Positions 15,844 to 23,946 of a stretch of 64,000 bases of DNA are shown piece by piece (the stretch's first letter is position 1; the number at the start of each line of letters is the position of its first letter). Source of the stretch: Frigidibacter sp037095735 (GTDB lineage: Bacteria; Pseudomonadota; Alphaproteobacteria; Rhodobacterales; Rhodobacteraceae); NCBI RefSeq assembly GCF_037095735.1, contig NZ_JBAWKD010000002.1, positions 496,001-560,000 of the forward strand, given 5' to 3'. Position numbers and translations under genes: made by a program. The notes beneath the pieces were generated by a model. The model saw nothing but the letters and a program-made list of their open reading frames with translations. It had not been told where the DNA came from and did no database searches.

Positions 15844-15881
15844 GGTGTACAGGGGGTGTACGCCCGGTGCACTCGGGTCAC
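15844..15881 (+). repeat. Three to four direct repeats at 11-base spacing
   Basis: GGTGTAC (15844), GGTGTAC (15855) and GGTGCAC (15866) lie exactly 11 bases apart, with a degenerate fourth copy (GGTCAC, 15876). They sit about 40-65 bases before the YcgN-type gene and about 80 bases upstream of the gdx leader. Such helical phasing suggests a regulator binding side by side on one DNA face. Confidence 0.6.
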
Positions 15882-15920
15882 CCCTTTTCGCGGGCCCCGA
15901 TTGGGGGCATGGTGCGCGCC

Positions 15921-16382
15921 ATGCCGAAGGCCCCCTCCCCCCCGCTGCGACCACGATTCTGGGAGCTTCCGCTCGACCGGCTGACGCCCCCGGAATGGGA
16001 GGCGCTCTGCGACGGCTGCGGCAAGTGCTGCCTGAACAAGATCGAGTTCGAGGACAATGGCGAGCTGGCCTTCACCCGCATCGCCTGCCGGCTGCTCGAC
16101 GGCCAGACCTGCCGCTGCTCGCGCTACGAGACCCGCCACCAGTATGTGCCCGAATGCGTCCGGCTCTCGCCCGAGACGCTGAAGGACATCGCCTACTGGA
16201 TGCCCTCGACCTGCGCCTATCGCCTGCGCCACTTCGGCAAGCCCTTGCCAGACTGGCATTATCTGGTCTCTGGTGACCCTGAAAGCGTCCATGCCGCCGA
16301 CCAGTCGGTGCGCGGCTGGACGGTGTCAGAGGTCGAGGTGTCCGAAGAGGACTGGGAAGACCACATCATCGAGGACCTCTGA
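15921..16382 (+). CDS. YcgN-family cysteine-cluster protein (UPF0260)
   Basis: The 153-residue protein belongs to the YcgN/UPF0260 family. It has a conserved Cys array CDGCGKCCLNK (about residues 31-41), then CRLLDGQTCRCSRYETR and PECVRLSPETL, suggesting a bound metal centre. The family is widespread in Proteobacteria and its function is not established. An in-frame ATG at 15909 is an alternative start and neither has a strong ribosome site. The upstream 11-base phased repeats may regulate it. Its TGA is followed at once by the ATG of the threonine aldolase gene, so the two are probably co-transcribed. Confidence 0.9.
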   Translation: MPKAPSPPLRPRFWELPLDRLTPPEWEALCDGCGKCCLNKIEFEDNGELAFTRIACRLLDGQTCRCSRYETRHQYVPECVRLSPETLKDIAYWMPSTCAYRLRHFGKPLPDWHYLVSGDPESVHAADQSVRGWTVSEVEVSEEDWEDHIIEDL

Positions 16383-17435
16383 ATGTTCTTCGCCTCCGAC
16401 AATTCCTCCCCCGCCGCGCCCGAGGTTCTGGCCGCGATCGCCGCCGCCAATCAGGGCTATGCCATGCCCTATGGCCGTGACCCGATCATGGACCGCGTCC
16501 GCGCGAAGATCCGCGAGACCTTCGAGGCGCCCGAGGCCGCGGTCTATCTGGTCGCGACCGGCACCGCGGCGAATTCGCTCGCGCTGTCAATCCTTTGCCA
16601 GCCTTGGGAGGGGGTCTTCTGCCACCGCAACGCCCATGTCGAAGAGGATGAATGCGGCGCGCCCGAATTCTTCATCGGCGGCGGCAAGATGATCCTGGTC
16701 GAGGGCGACCACGCCAAGATGACGCCCGAGGCGCTGCGCGCGCAGATCGCCTTCACCGGCCGCGGCGGCATCCACAACATCCAGCGCGGCGCGGTGACGA
16801 TCACCAACGCGACCGAGCATGGCACCGTCTATTTCCCCAGCGAAATCCGCAAGCTGACCGCCGTCGCCAAGGAGTTCGGCCTGCCCGTGCACATGGACGG
16901 CGCGCGCTTCACCAACGCCCTCGTCGCCACCGGCGCCAGCCCCGCCGACATGACCTGGCGCGCGGGCGTGGACGTGCTGTCCTTCGGCGGGACCAAGAAC
17001 GGCTGCATGGGCGTCGAGGCGGTGGTGATCTTCGACCCGAAGCGCGCACAGGAATTCGAGTTCCGGCGCAAGCGCGGCGGCCACCTGTTCTCGAAGCACC
17101 GCTATCTCTCGGCACAGATGGACGCCTACCTGGAGGGCGGCCTCTGGCTCGACCTCGCGCGGCGGGCGAACGCGGCCGCGGCGCGGCTGTCCACCGGGAT
17201 CCTGCAGGTGCCGGGCACCAAGCTCGTGCACCCGACCGAGGCGAACGCGGTCTTCGCGGCCTTCCCCCGCGCCGCCCACCGCCGCGCGCAAGAGGCCGGC
17301 GCGGCCTATTACCTCTGGCCCGGCGACCAACCGCTCGATGGCCCGGACAGCGAGCCGCTGGCCGCGCGCCTTGTGTGTTCCTGGTCGACGACGCCCGAGG
17401 ATGTCGAGCAATTCCTGACGCTTATCCGCGGCTGA
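16383..17435 (+). CDS. ltaE: Low-specificity L-threonine aldolase
   Basis: The 350-residue PLP enzyme cleaves L-threonine or L-allo-threonine to glycine and acetaldehyde. The family signs are SDNSSPAAPEV at the N-terminus, VATGTAANSLAL for phosphate binding, HMDGAR with the cofactor-contacting Asp (about residue 168), and SFGGTKNG holding the Schiff-base Lys (about 206). Length is normal for the beta-eliminating lyase/threonine aldolase family. It starts directly after the YcgN-type stop with no gap and ends by overlapping the convergent alpha/beta hydrolase gene by 14 bases. Confidence 0.93.
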   Translation: MFFASDNSSPAAPEVLAAIAAANQGYAMPYGRDPIMDRVRAKIRETFEAPEAAVYLVATGTAANSLALSILCQPWEGVFCHRNAHVEEDECGAPEFFIGGGKMILVEGDHAKMTPEALRAQIAFTGRGGIHNIQRGAVTITNATEHGTVYFPSEIRKLTAVAKEFGLPVHMDGARFTNALVATGASPADMTWRAGVDVLSFGGTKNGCMGVEAVVIFDPKRAQEFEFRRKRGGHLFSKHRYLSAQMDAYLEGGLWLDLARRANAAAARLSTGILQVPGTKLVHPTEANAVFAAFPRAAHRRAQEAGAAYYLWPGDQPLDGPDSEPLAARLVCSWSTTPEDVEQFLTLIRG

Positions 17436-18219
17436 GCAGCGCGGCCATCTCTGCCGCCACCGCGGCGGGATGGCTGATCGGCAGCATGTGCCCGGCCGCG
17501 GGCACCACCGCCTGCCGCACGCGCGGCAGCCCCGCGGCGATCCGCTCGGCTACGCCCGCCACCGTTGCCGGCGAGGTCGCGCCGCGCAGCAGCAGCACCG
17601 GCAGGTCGAGTTGCCCGAGCCGGCCCAGGATCCCTGCCGGATCGCTGTCGTTCACCCATTCGATCGCCGCCATCAGCGGCATCCGCGCGGTGAAATAGGC
17701 GCGCTGGCGCTCGGGGATCTGCTCCCAGTCCTGCCCGCCGCCCCAGAGATCGAGAAAGCCGCGCGTCGCGGCCTCGATCTCGCCCGCGGCCAGCGCGGCC
17801 CGGAACCCGGCCGCCTGCGCCTCGTGCTGCTGCCAGAGCGGCCCGCCCCTTAGCGCGGCGAAGAGCACCGGCTCGACCAGCACCAGCCCCGTCAGGCGCC
17901 CCGGCCGCGCCAGCGCCGCCGCCAGCGCGACGACACCGCCGAAGGAATGGCCCAGCAGCAGCGGCGGCGCATCGGCGGCGTCGATCTCAGTCAGCACCGG
18001 GGCCAGCGCCTGGGCCAGGTAGTCGCCCCCCGCATAGTCCGGCCCGCGCCCATGGCCCGGCAGGTCATGGGCGATCAGCCGCGCCCGGCCGCGCAATGCC
18101 TCGGCCAGCCCGGCGAAGGCAGAGGCGCGCGCCAGCGAGCAATGCACGGCCAGAACCGTGTCCGGCCCCTCTCCCAGCAGCAGCCGGGCGCCCCGATCGA
18201 GGTCGTTTTGCGCTAACAT
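17422..18219 (-). CDS. Alpha/beta-fold hydrolase
   Basis: The 265-residue protein has the alpha/beta hydrolase layout. An oxyanion strand AVHCSLA lies near residue 24, the nucleophile elbow GHSFGG near residue 94, and the C-terminal catalytic His in AAGHMLPISHP near residue 246. An Asp in a late strand (DPAGIL or LDLPVL region) is the likely third member. Esterase, lactonase or haloperoxidase-like activity is possible and the substrate is unknown. It has no signal peptide, so it is cytoplasmic. It is convergent with ltaE with a 14-base overlap of coding ends and is divergent from prs. Confidence 0.87.
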   Translation of the reverse strand: MLAQNDLDRGARLLLGEGPDTVLAVHCSLARASAFAGLAEALRGRARLIAHDLPGHGRGPDYAGGDYLAQALAPVLTEIDAADAPPLLLGHSFGGVVALAAALARPGRLTGLVLVEPVLFAALRGGPLWQQHEAQAAGFRAALAAGEIEAATRGFLDLWGGGQDWEQIPERQRAYFTARMPLMAAIEWVNDSDPAGILGRLGQLDLPVLLLRGATSPATVAGVAERIAAGLPRVRQAVVPAAGHMLPISHPAAVAAEMAALLSRG

Positions 18220-18340
18220 GCACGGATGATCCCGGCTCGGAGCCGCTCTGCGGCGCTTGGGTTTGCGGCAAGGCTAGGCGGGTGCTAAGGGGGGCGCAAT
18301 CTCACGAATCCGTCACGTAACGGAACACAGGATGCTGCCC

Positions 18341-19360
18341 ATGCCCGTCATGACCGAGCCGAAACTCATCTCCGGCAATGCCAACAAGACCCTCGCGCAG
18401 GCGATCGCGCGGCGGATGTCGATGCACCGGGGGATGAACGTCGGCCTGGTCGACGCCCGGGTCGAGCGCTTCAATGACCAGGAAATCTTCGTCGAGGTCT
18501 TCGAGAACGTCCGCGGCGAGGACATGTTCGTCATCCAGCCGACCTCGAACCCGGCCAACGACAACCTGATGGAGCTGCTGATCATCACCGACGCGCTGAA
18601 ACGCTCGTCGGCGGCACGGATCACCGCCGTGATCCCCTACTTCGGCTATGCCCGCCAGGACCGCCGCGCCAAGGCCCGCACGCCGATCTCGGCCAAGCTG
18701 GTCGCGAACCTGCTGACCACCGCCGGCATCGACCGGGTCCTGACACTGGACCTGCATGCCGCGCAGATCCAGGGCTTCTTCGACATCCCCGTCGACAACC
18801 TCTATGCCTCGCCGATCTTCGCGCTGGACATCGAACATCACTTCGCCGGCCGCATGGACGAACTGATGGTGGTCTCGCCCGACGTCGGCGGCGTGGCCCG
18901 GGCCCGGGAACTGGCGAAACGGATCAACGCGCCGCTGGCGATCGTCGACAAGCGCCGCGAAAAGGCCGGTGAGGTTGCCGAGATGACGGTGATCGGCGAG
19001 GTGAAGGACCAGATCTGCTTGATCGTCGACGACATGTGCGACACGGCCGGAACGCTCTGCAAGGCGGCCGAGCTGTTGATCCAGCATGGCGCGAAGGAAG
19101 TGCACGCCTATACCTCGCACGGCGTCCTCTCGGGCCCGGCAGTCGAGCGGATCACCAAGTCGGTGCTGAAAAGCCTGGTGATCACCGATTCGATCGAGCC
19201 CACCCCTGCGGTGCGCGCCTGCGCCAACATCCGCATCGTGCCCACCGCGCCGATGTTCGCCCAGGCGATCCTGAACACCTGGAACGGCACCTCGGTCAGC
19301 TCGCTGTTCGAGACCGACACGCTGGTGCCGATCTACGAAGGTTTCTACTCGAAGGGCTGA
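18341..19360 (+). CDS. prs: Ribose-phosphate pyrophosphokinase
   Basis: The 339-residue protein makes PRPP from ribose 5-phosphate and ATP for nucleotide, His and Trp synthesis. Signatures are PYFGYARQDRRAKAR (ATP site, about 105-119), LDLHAAQIQGFF, and the PRPP loop IVDDMCDTAGT (about 228-238). In-frame ATGs at 18332, 18341 and 18350 are possible; CAGGATG lies about 7 bases before 18341, which I prefer. A weak promoter TTGCGG-N17-TAAGGG lies at 18263-18291. The gene is monocistronic and convergent with the chemoreceptor gene. Confidence 0.97.
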   Translation: MPVMTEPKLISGNANKTLAQAIARRMSMHRGMNVGLVDARVERFNDQEIFVEVFENVRGEDMFVIQPTSNPANDNLMELLIITDALKRSSAARITAVIPYFGYARQDRRAKARTPISAKLVANLLTTAGIDRVLTLDLHAAQIQGFFDIPVDNLYASPIFALDIEHHFAGRMDELMVVSPDVGGVARARELAKRINAPLAIVDKRREKAGEVAEMTVIGEVKDQICLIVDDMCDTAGTLCKAAELLIQHGAKEVHAYTSHGVLSGPAVERITKSVLKSLVITDSIEPTPAVRACANIRIVPTAPMFAQAILNTWNGTSVSSLFETDTLVPIYEGFYSKG

Positions 19361-19502
19361 CGCCACGGCGGCCAGCGCTGCGTGCGGTGGCCGGTATCGT
19401 CGGCGCGCAGCGGATGGGCTGACGCGCTGCGACGGCTCGGCGCCCTCGGCCGTGGCGCCGGGCTTTCAGATCCTGACGTTGGAAGGGCGGCGAGCGCCGC
19501 CC

Positions 19503-21239
19503 CTATCCCGCCATCCGGCTGCGCACGGCGCCCGGCTGCTGCGCCTGGGTGCGGAAGACCACCATCGCGGACCAGAGCCGCTCTGCCATCTCGTTCAGGG
19601 CGCGGTTCGCGGCGGTGGTTTCCTCCAGCATCGCGACGTTCTGCTGGGTCGTGCGGTCGATCTGCTCGACCGTGGTGTTGATCTCGCCCACCGACCGCGC
19701 CTGGCCCGAGGCGCTTTCGGCCAGCGAGTTGATCTGGGCCGCGATCTGCTCGACCGCGCTGGTGATCCGCTCGAGCTCCATCACCGTGCGGTTGACCAGA
19801 TCCACCCCGGTCTTCACCTGCTGGCCCGAGGCCTCGATCAGCGTTCCGATCTCCTTGGCCGCCGAGGACGAGCGCTGCGCGAGGTCGCGCACCTCCGAGG
19901 CCACGACCGCGAAGCCGCGCCCGGCCTCGCCCGCCCGCGCCGCCTCGACCCCGGCGTTGAGCGCCAGCAGGTTGGTCTGGAAGGCGATGTCGTCGATCAC
20001 CGACAGGATCCGCCCGATCTGGTTCGAACTCGTCTCGATCGCGCTCATCGCCTGCAGCGATTCCGCGGCGACCGAGGTGCTCTGGCTTGCCGCCACCCGT
20101 GCACGGTCGGCGGTGGTCGCCGTCTCGCGGCTGACCCGGGCGGCCTGGTGAACCGACTCGGTCAGCACGCCGATCGCGCTGGCGGCATCGCCCAGCGCGC
20201 CGGCCTGCCGTTCGGACCGCGAGGCAAGGCTGCCGGCGGTGTTGTTGATCTCGCTGATCTGGGTGCGGATGTCGGACGAGCATTCCAGCGCCGTCACCAC
20301 CGACCCGGCCAGCTTGGCCAGAGAGTCGTTGAAGTCCTGCGCCAGCGCCGCATAGGCCGGGTCGCGCTGCGGCCCGAGCCGCACCGAGAGGTCGCCCGCC
20401 GACAGCCGCCCGAAGGCCAGCTTCAGCTCGGCCACCAGCGCCTCTTGCCGTTCCGAGATCGCGGTGCGTTCCGCCGCCAGCGCGCGCTCTGCCTCGAGCG
20501 TCGCGGCATCGGCGGCGCGGATCTCTTCCGCCTGCCGCTCGGCCCGTTGGGTGGCCGCCTGCGCGCGGGCGGCCTCGGCCTCCGCCGCGCTGCGCATCAC
20601 CTCGGCCTCCTGCGAGCGGCTCTCGGCCATTGCCCGCGCGGCATCGGCCTGCAGGGTCAGCGCCTGCAGCCCCTCGAGCCGCGCCCGCAGTTCCGAGAAC
20701 AGGCGCTGGCGCTGGCGCACGATCACCATCAGTGCCACCGCCTCGATCGAGAACAGCCCGGCGTGCAGCACGATGCGTTCGGCGTTTTCGGCGAACGCCG
20801 TGGCCGGGTAGACCAGCACCGGATAGGCGAGACCCAGCACGACCTGATGGAGTACCGTGCTGACCACCACGACCAGCAGGGCGCGCACGTCGACCAGCAC
20901 CGTGACCAGCGCACAGACGGTGAAGAAGGCCATGTGCGTGTCGATGATCCAGCCGTGTCCCGCGAAGGCCCCCGTGAACGAGAAGCACTGCCCGATCATC
21001 CCCTGCGCCAGCATCGAGCGGCCCTGACGGTTGTCGCCGGCCGCGGTGCCCGCCAGCGCGAGCCCGGTGAAGCCCCAGGCCGAGAGGGTCGCGACCCAGA
21101 AGGCGCTGTCGATCCGCCAGGCCATGACCGTGGTCACCGCCGCGAAGATCACGGTGCCGAAGGCAAGGATGCGCATGGCTTGGGCGCGCCCTTCGAAGGG
21201 CAGGTCGCTTTCGTCGTTGAAGAGATCGAGCAAGGTCAT
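19503..21239 (-). CDS. Membrane methyl-accepting chemotaxis protein without periplasmic sensor domain
   Basis: The 578-residue chemoreceptor has about six N-terminal membrane helices (about 23-41, 46-66, 75-95, 100-120, 121-142, 158-176) with only short loops. A long coiled coil (177-268) and a HAMP-like segment (about 270-315, FGRLSAGDLSVRL) follow. The signalling hairpin has the canonical tip IDDIAFQTNLLALNAGVEAARAGEAGRGFAVVA (415-447; key residues F420, N423, E432, R435, G441). There is no Cache, 4HB or PAS domain, so it must sense something in or near the membrane. The C-terminus lacks a CheR-binding pentapeptide. Its ATG overlaps the stop of the upstream small exported protein gene (ATGA), pointing to a joint role. 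Confidence 0.9.
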   Translation of the reverse strand: MTLLDLFNDESDLPFEGRAQAMRILAFGTVIFAAVTTVMAWRIDSAFWVATLSAWGFTGLALAGTAAGDNRQGRSMLAQGMIGQCFSFTGAFAGHGWIIDTHMAFFTVCALVTVLVDVRALLVVVVSTVLHQVVLGLAYPVLVYPATAFAENAERIVLHAGLFSIEAVALMVIVRQRQRLFSELRARLEGLQALTLQADAARAMAESRSQEAEVMRSAAEAEAARAQAATQRAERQAEEIRAADAATLEAERALAAERTAISERQEALVAELKLAFGRLSAGDLSVRLGPQRDPAYAALAQDFNDSLAKLAGSVVTALECSSDIRTQISEINNTAGSLASRSERQAGALGDAASAIGVLTESVHQAARVSRETATTADRARVAASQSTSVAAESLQAMSAIETSSNQIGRILSVIDDIAFQTNLLALNAGVEAARAGEAGRGFAVVASEVRDLAQRSSSAAKEIGTLIEASGQQVKTGVDLVNRTVMELERITSAVEQIAAQINSLAESASGQARSVGEINTTVEQIDRTTQQNVAMLEETTAANRALNEMAERLWSAMVVFRTQAQQPGAVRSRMAG

Positions 21240-21523
21240 GCGCCACAGATCCAGCGTGCGGTGTCACCGTCGATCAGGAACCAGGCCCCGGCGGCCTCGA
21301 GCGCGTCGAGCTGCGCGGTGCCGTCGACCGAGACGAAGGTTCCGAAGGGGGCGCTGGTCGGACCGACCAGCTGGGCGCCGGCATGGGCGGCGACGGCTGC
21401 GGCATCCGCCCAGGGCGGCACCACCATCAGCACGAGCCCCGCGGCGACGGGGCGGCTGCCGATCGCATGCGCCGTCGGCGCGACGATCAACGACAGGAGG
21501 GTTATGAGGATCTCGAGTTTCAT
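21236..21523 (-). CDS. Small exported protein coupled to chemoreceptor
   Basis: The 95-residue protein is not recognised. It begins with a signal peptide, MKLEILITLLSLIVAPTAHA, with a plausible signal peptidase I site after AHA. A short mature part rich in Ala, Val and Asp follows, with a single Cys three residues from the end. The open frame extends to 21562, but the ATG at 21523 places the signal peptide first. It overlaps the chemoreceptor start by ATGA, so both are made from one message. A periplasmic partner for a receptor that has no sensor domain of its own is a reasonable guess, no more. Confidence 0.7.
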   Translation of the reverse strand: MKLEILITLLSLIVAPTAHAIGSRPVAAGLVLMVVPPWADAAAVAAHAGAQLVGPTSAPFGTFVSVDGTAQLDALEAAGAWFLIDGDTARWICGA

Positions 21524-21597
21524 CCCGGGCCACCAGTTCTGCTCAGCGAGAGCTAGTGGCAATTCGCTAAGGACGCCTTAAGCGCCCCCTGCCCGGC

Positions 21598-21948
21598 TCA
21601 GTCGACGCTCCAGTCGTCGGGATGCGCGACGGGGCCGATCGCCATCCAGTCCGCCCGCACCCGCGCGATGCGGCTGTCGGCCCAGGTGCGGAACACCAGC
21701 GTGAAGCCCTCGCGGCCGATCTCGTCCGCCGAGAGGTCCACCCGCTGGTTGGTTGCCCCGTCGGTGTCCCACATCGAGATCGACACATGGACCGCGGGGG
21801 GCGCCGCGAAGCCATCCGTGAAACGAACGGCGCGGCGCAGCTCGCGCGGGCCGGTGCCGGTCCACATCTCGCCCCCGTTCTGGAAGTCGGAAAACAGCAC
21901 CACCGAGCCCTGGTCGACCCCGACGGCGTGGCTCTCGATGCGGCGCAT
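21598..21948 (-). CDS. H-type lectin domain protein
   Basis: The 116-residue protein matches the H-type lectin domain, a small beta-sandwich named after snail agglutinin that binds GalNAc. The pattern VRFTDGFAAPPAVHVSISMW... GFTLVFRTWADSRIARVRADWMAIG is characteristic. An earlier segment reads LFSDFQNGGEMWTGTG, as in other family members. No signal peptide is evident, which is odd for a sugar-binding protein. The ATG at 21948 has GGGACAGG just upstream. The gene begins about 33 bases beyond the atpC terminator hairpin on the same strand, so it may be expressed by read-through from the ATP synthase operon or independently. The role is unknown. Confidence 0.75.
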   Translation of the reverse strand: MRRIESHAVGVDQGSVVLFSDFQNGGEMWTGTGPRELRRAVRFTDGFAAPPAVHVSISMWDTDGATNQRVDLSADEIGREGFTLVFRTWADSRIARVRADWMAIGPVAHPDDWSVD

Positions 21949-21970
21949 GACCTGTCCCAAGTGCTTCGCG

Positions 21971-22002
21971 GAAAAGAATGAAGCCCCGGTTTCCCGGGGC
22001 TT
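21971..22002 (-). terminator. Intrinsic terminator of the F1 ATP synthase operon
   Basis: A perfect nine-base-pair stem (AAGCCCCGG/CCGGGGCTT) with a four-base loop begins 45 bases after the atpC stop. Read on the minus strand it is followed by CATTCTTTTC, a moderate T-rich tail. This would end the atpHAGDC message, perhaps with some read-through into the lectin gene. Confidence 0.75.
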
Positions 22003-22046
22003 GCAACGGCTCATTGAACCGCAATCTTCGAAAACGCCCGCAGGTC

Positions 22047-22493
22047 TCAGTCGGGAATCGACGCCTGGTTCGGGTCGAGCCCGATATGGGTGCCCATCGC
22101 GACCATGTCGGCAAGAAGCTTCGCCGCGGCGGTGACGGCCTCTTCGCCGATCTCCTCGCGGGTGTGATGCGCTTCCTTGTGGGCGACCTTCGCCTCGGTC
22201 AGCATCTCGTTGAAGACCTGCTGACTGACGTCCGAGCGCAGCAGGCTGCGTTCGGCAAGGACGGTGACGCTGTCGGCCGAGATCTCGGCGAAACCGCCGG
22301 TCACGGCATAGTCCACGGTGCCCTCGGCCGAAACGACGGTCAGGATGCCGGGGCGCAGCGTGGTCAGCGTCGGCGCATGGCCGGGCATGGCGGTGAGGTC
22401 ACCCTCGGTGCCCGGGATGCGCACCTCGCGCGCCTTAACGGAAGCAAGCTTCCGTTCCGGCGACACGAGGTCGAACTGCATCGTATCGGCCAT
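22047..22493 (-). CDS. atpC: ATP synthase F1 subunit epsilon
   Basis: The 148-residue subunit has the N-terminal beta-barrel (MQFDLVSPERKL, GTEGDLTAMPGHAP) and the C-terminal helical hairpin that can inhibit the enzyme. It couples the rotating central stalk (gamma-epsilon) to the c-ring. It is slightly longer than typical (130-140 residues) by a C-terminal extension ending NQASIPD. It is the last gene of atpHAGDC, 10 bases after atpD. Confidence 0.97.
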   Translation of the reverse strand: MADTMQFDLVSPERKLASVKAREVRIPGTEGDLTAMPGHAPTLTTLRPGILTVVSAEGTVDYAVTGGFAEISADSVTVLAERSLLRSDVSQQVFNEMLTEAKVAHKEAHHTREEIGEEAVTAAAKLLADMVAMGTHIGLDPNQASIPD

Positions 22494-22503
22494 CTAAGCC
22501 CCC

Positions 22504-23925
22504 TTACGCCGCCGCCGCGAGGCGCTCGGCTTTCGCGATCACTTCCTCGATGCCGCCGACCATGTAGAAGGCCGCTTCCGGGAGGTGGTCGTATTCGCCG
22601 GCGACAACCGCCTTGAACGACTTGATGGTGTCGGCCAGCGGCACCTGCTTGCCGTCGGCGCCGGTGAAGACCTTCGCCACGTCGAAGGGCTGCGACAGGA
22701 AGCGCTGGATCTTCCGGGCGCGGGCCACCGTCAGCTTGTCCTCTTCCGACAGTTCGTCCATCCCGAGGATGGCGATGATGTCCTGAAGCGACTTGTAGCG
22801 CTGGAGGATCCCCTGCACCGAACGGGCCACCGCGTAATGCTCTTCACCCACGATCTGCGGGTCCATCAGGCGCGAGGTCGAGTCGAGCGGGTCCACGGCC
22901 GGGTAGATGCCCAGTTCCGAGATCGCGCGCGACAGGGTGGTGGTCGCGTCGAGGTGGGCGAAGGAGGTTGCCGGCGCCGGGTCGGTAAGGTCGTCGGCCG
23001 GAACGTAGATCGCCTGCACCGAGGTGATCGAGCCCTTCTTGGTCGAGGTGATGCGCTCCTGCAGCGCGCCCATGTCGGTCGCCAGCGTCGGCTGGTAGCC
23101 CACGGCCGAAGGAATGCGGCCCAGCAGCGCCGACACTTCCGAACCGGCTTGCGTGAAGCGGAAGATGTTGTCGACGAAGAACAGCACGTCGGTGCCCGAG
23201 GTGTCGCGGAACTGTTCCGCGATGGTCAGGCCGGTCAGCGCCACGCGGGCACGGGCCCCCGGGGGTTCGTTCATCTGGCCGTAGACCAGCGCCACTTTCG
23301 ACTCTTCGAGCTTCTCGGGGTTGATAACGCCCGACTCGATCATCTCGTGGTAAAGGTCGTTGCCCTCACGGGTCCGCTCGCCAACACCGGCGAACACGGA
23401 GTAGCCCGAGTGCACCTTCGCGATGTTGTTGATCAGTTCCATGATCAGAACGGTCTTGCCCACGCCGGCGCCGCCGAACAGGCCGATCTTGCCGCCCTTG
23501 GCGTAGGGGGCGAGAAGGTCGATGACCTTGATGCCGGTGACCAGGATCTGGCTCTCGGTCGACTGGTCGTCGAACTCGGGGGCCGGCTGGTGGATGGCGC
23601 GGGTCTCGACCGAGGAGACCGGGCCCTTTTCGTCCACCGGCTCGCCGATGACGTTCAGGATGCGGCCCAGGGTCGCGTCGCCGACGGGCACCGAGATCGG
23701 CGCGCCGAGGTCGGACACGGGGGCGCCGCGCACGAGACCTTCGGTCGCGTCCATCGCGATGGCGCGGACGGTCGATTCACCGAGGTGCTGAGCGACTTCG
23801 AGCACCAGGCGCTTGCCGTTGTTGGTGGTCTCGAGGGCGTTCAGAATGGCGGGCAGATGGTCTTCGAACTGGACGTCGACGACCGCGCCGATCACCTGCG
23901 TGACTTTGCCAGTGGGATTGGCCAT
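22504..23925 (-). CDS. atpD: ATP synthase F1 subunit beta
   Basis: The 473-residue catalytic subunit shows the Walker A loop GGAGVGKT (about 150-157), the catalytic GERTREGNDLY region, Walker B FFVDNIFR, and the DELSEED lever motif (about 393-399). Three beta subunits hold the catalytic nucleotide sites of F1. It lies between atpG (21 bases upstream) and atpC. Length and sequence are normal. Confidence 0.99.
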   Translation of the reverse strand: MANPTGKVTQVIGAVVDVQFEDHLPAILNALETTNNGKRLVLEVAQHLGESTVRAIAMDATEGLVRGAPVSDLGAPISVPVGDATLGRILNVIGEPVDEKGPVSSVETRAIHQPAPEFDDQSTESQILVTGIKVIDLLAPYAKGGKIGLFGGAGVGKTVLIMELINNIAKVHSGYSVFAGVGERTREGNDLYHEMIESGVINPEKLEESKVALVYGQMNEPPGARARVALTGLTIAEQFRDTSGTDVLFFVDNIFRFTQAGSEVSALLGRIPSAVGYQPTLATDMGALQERITSTKKGSITSVQAIYVPADDLTDPAPATSFAHLDATTTLSRAISELGIYPAVDPLDSTSRLMDPQIVGEEHYAVARSVQGILQRYKSLQDIIAILGMDELSEEDKLTVARARKIQRFLSQPFDVAKVFTGADGKQVPLADTIKSFKAVVAGEYDHLPEAAFYMVGGIEEVIAKAERLAAAA

Positions 23926-23946
23926 TTGGGTTTCTCCGGTACGGTG

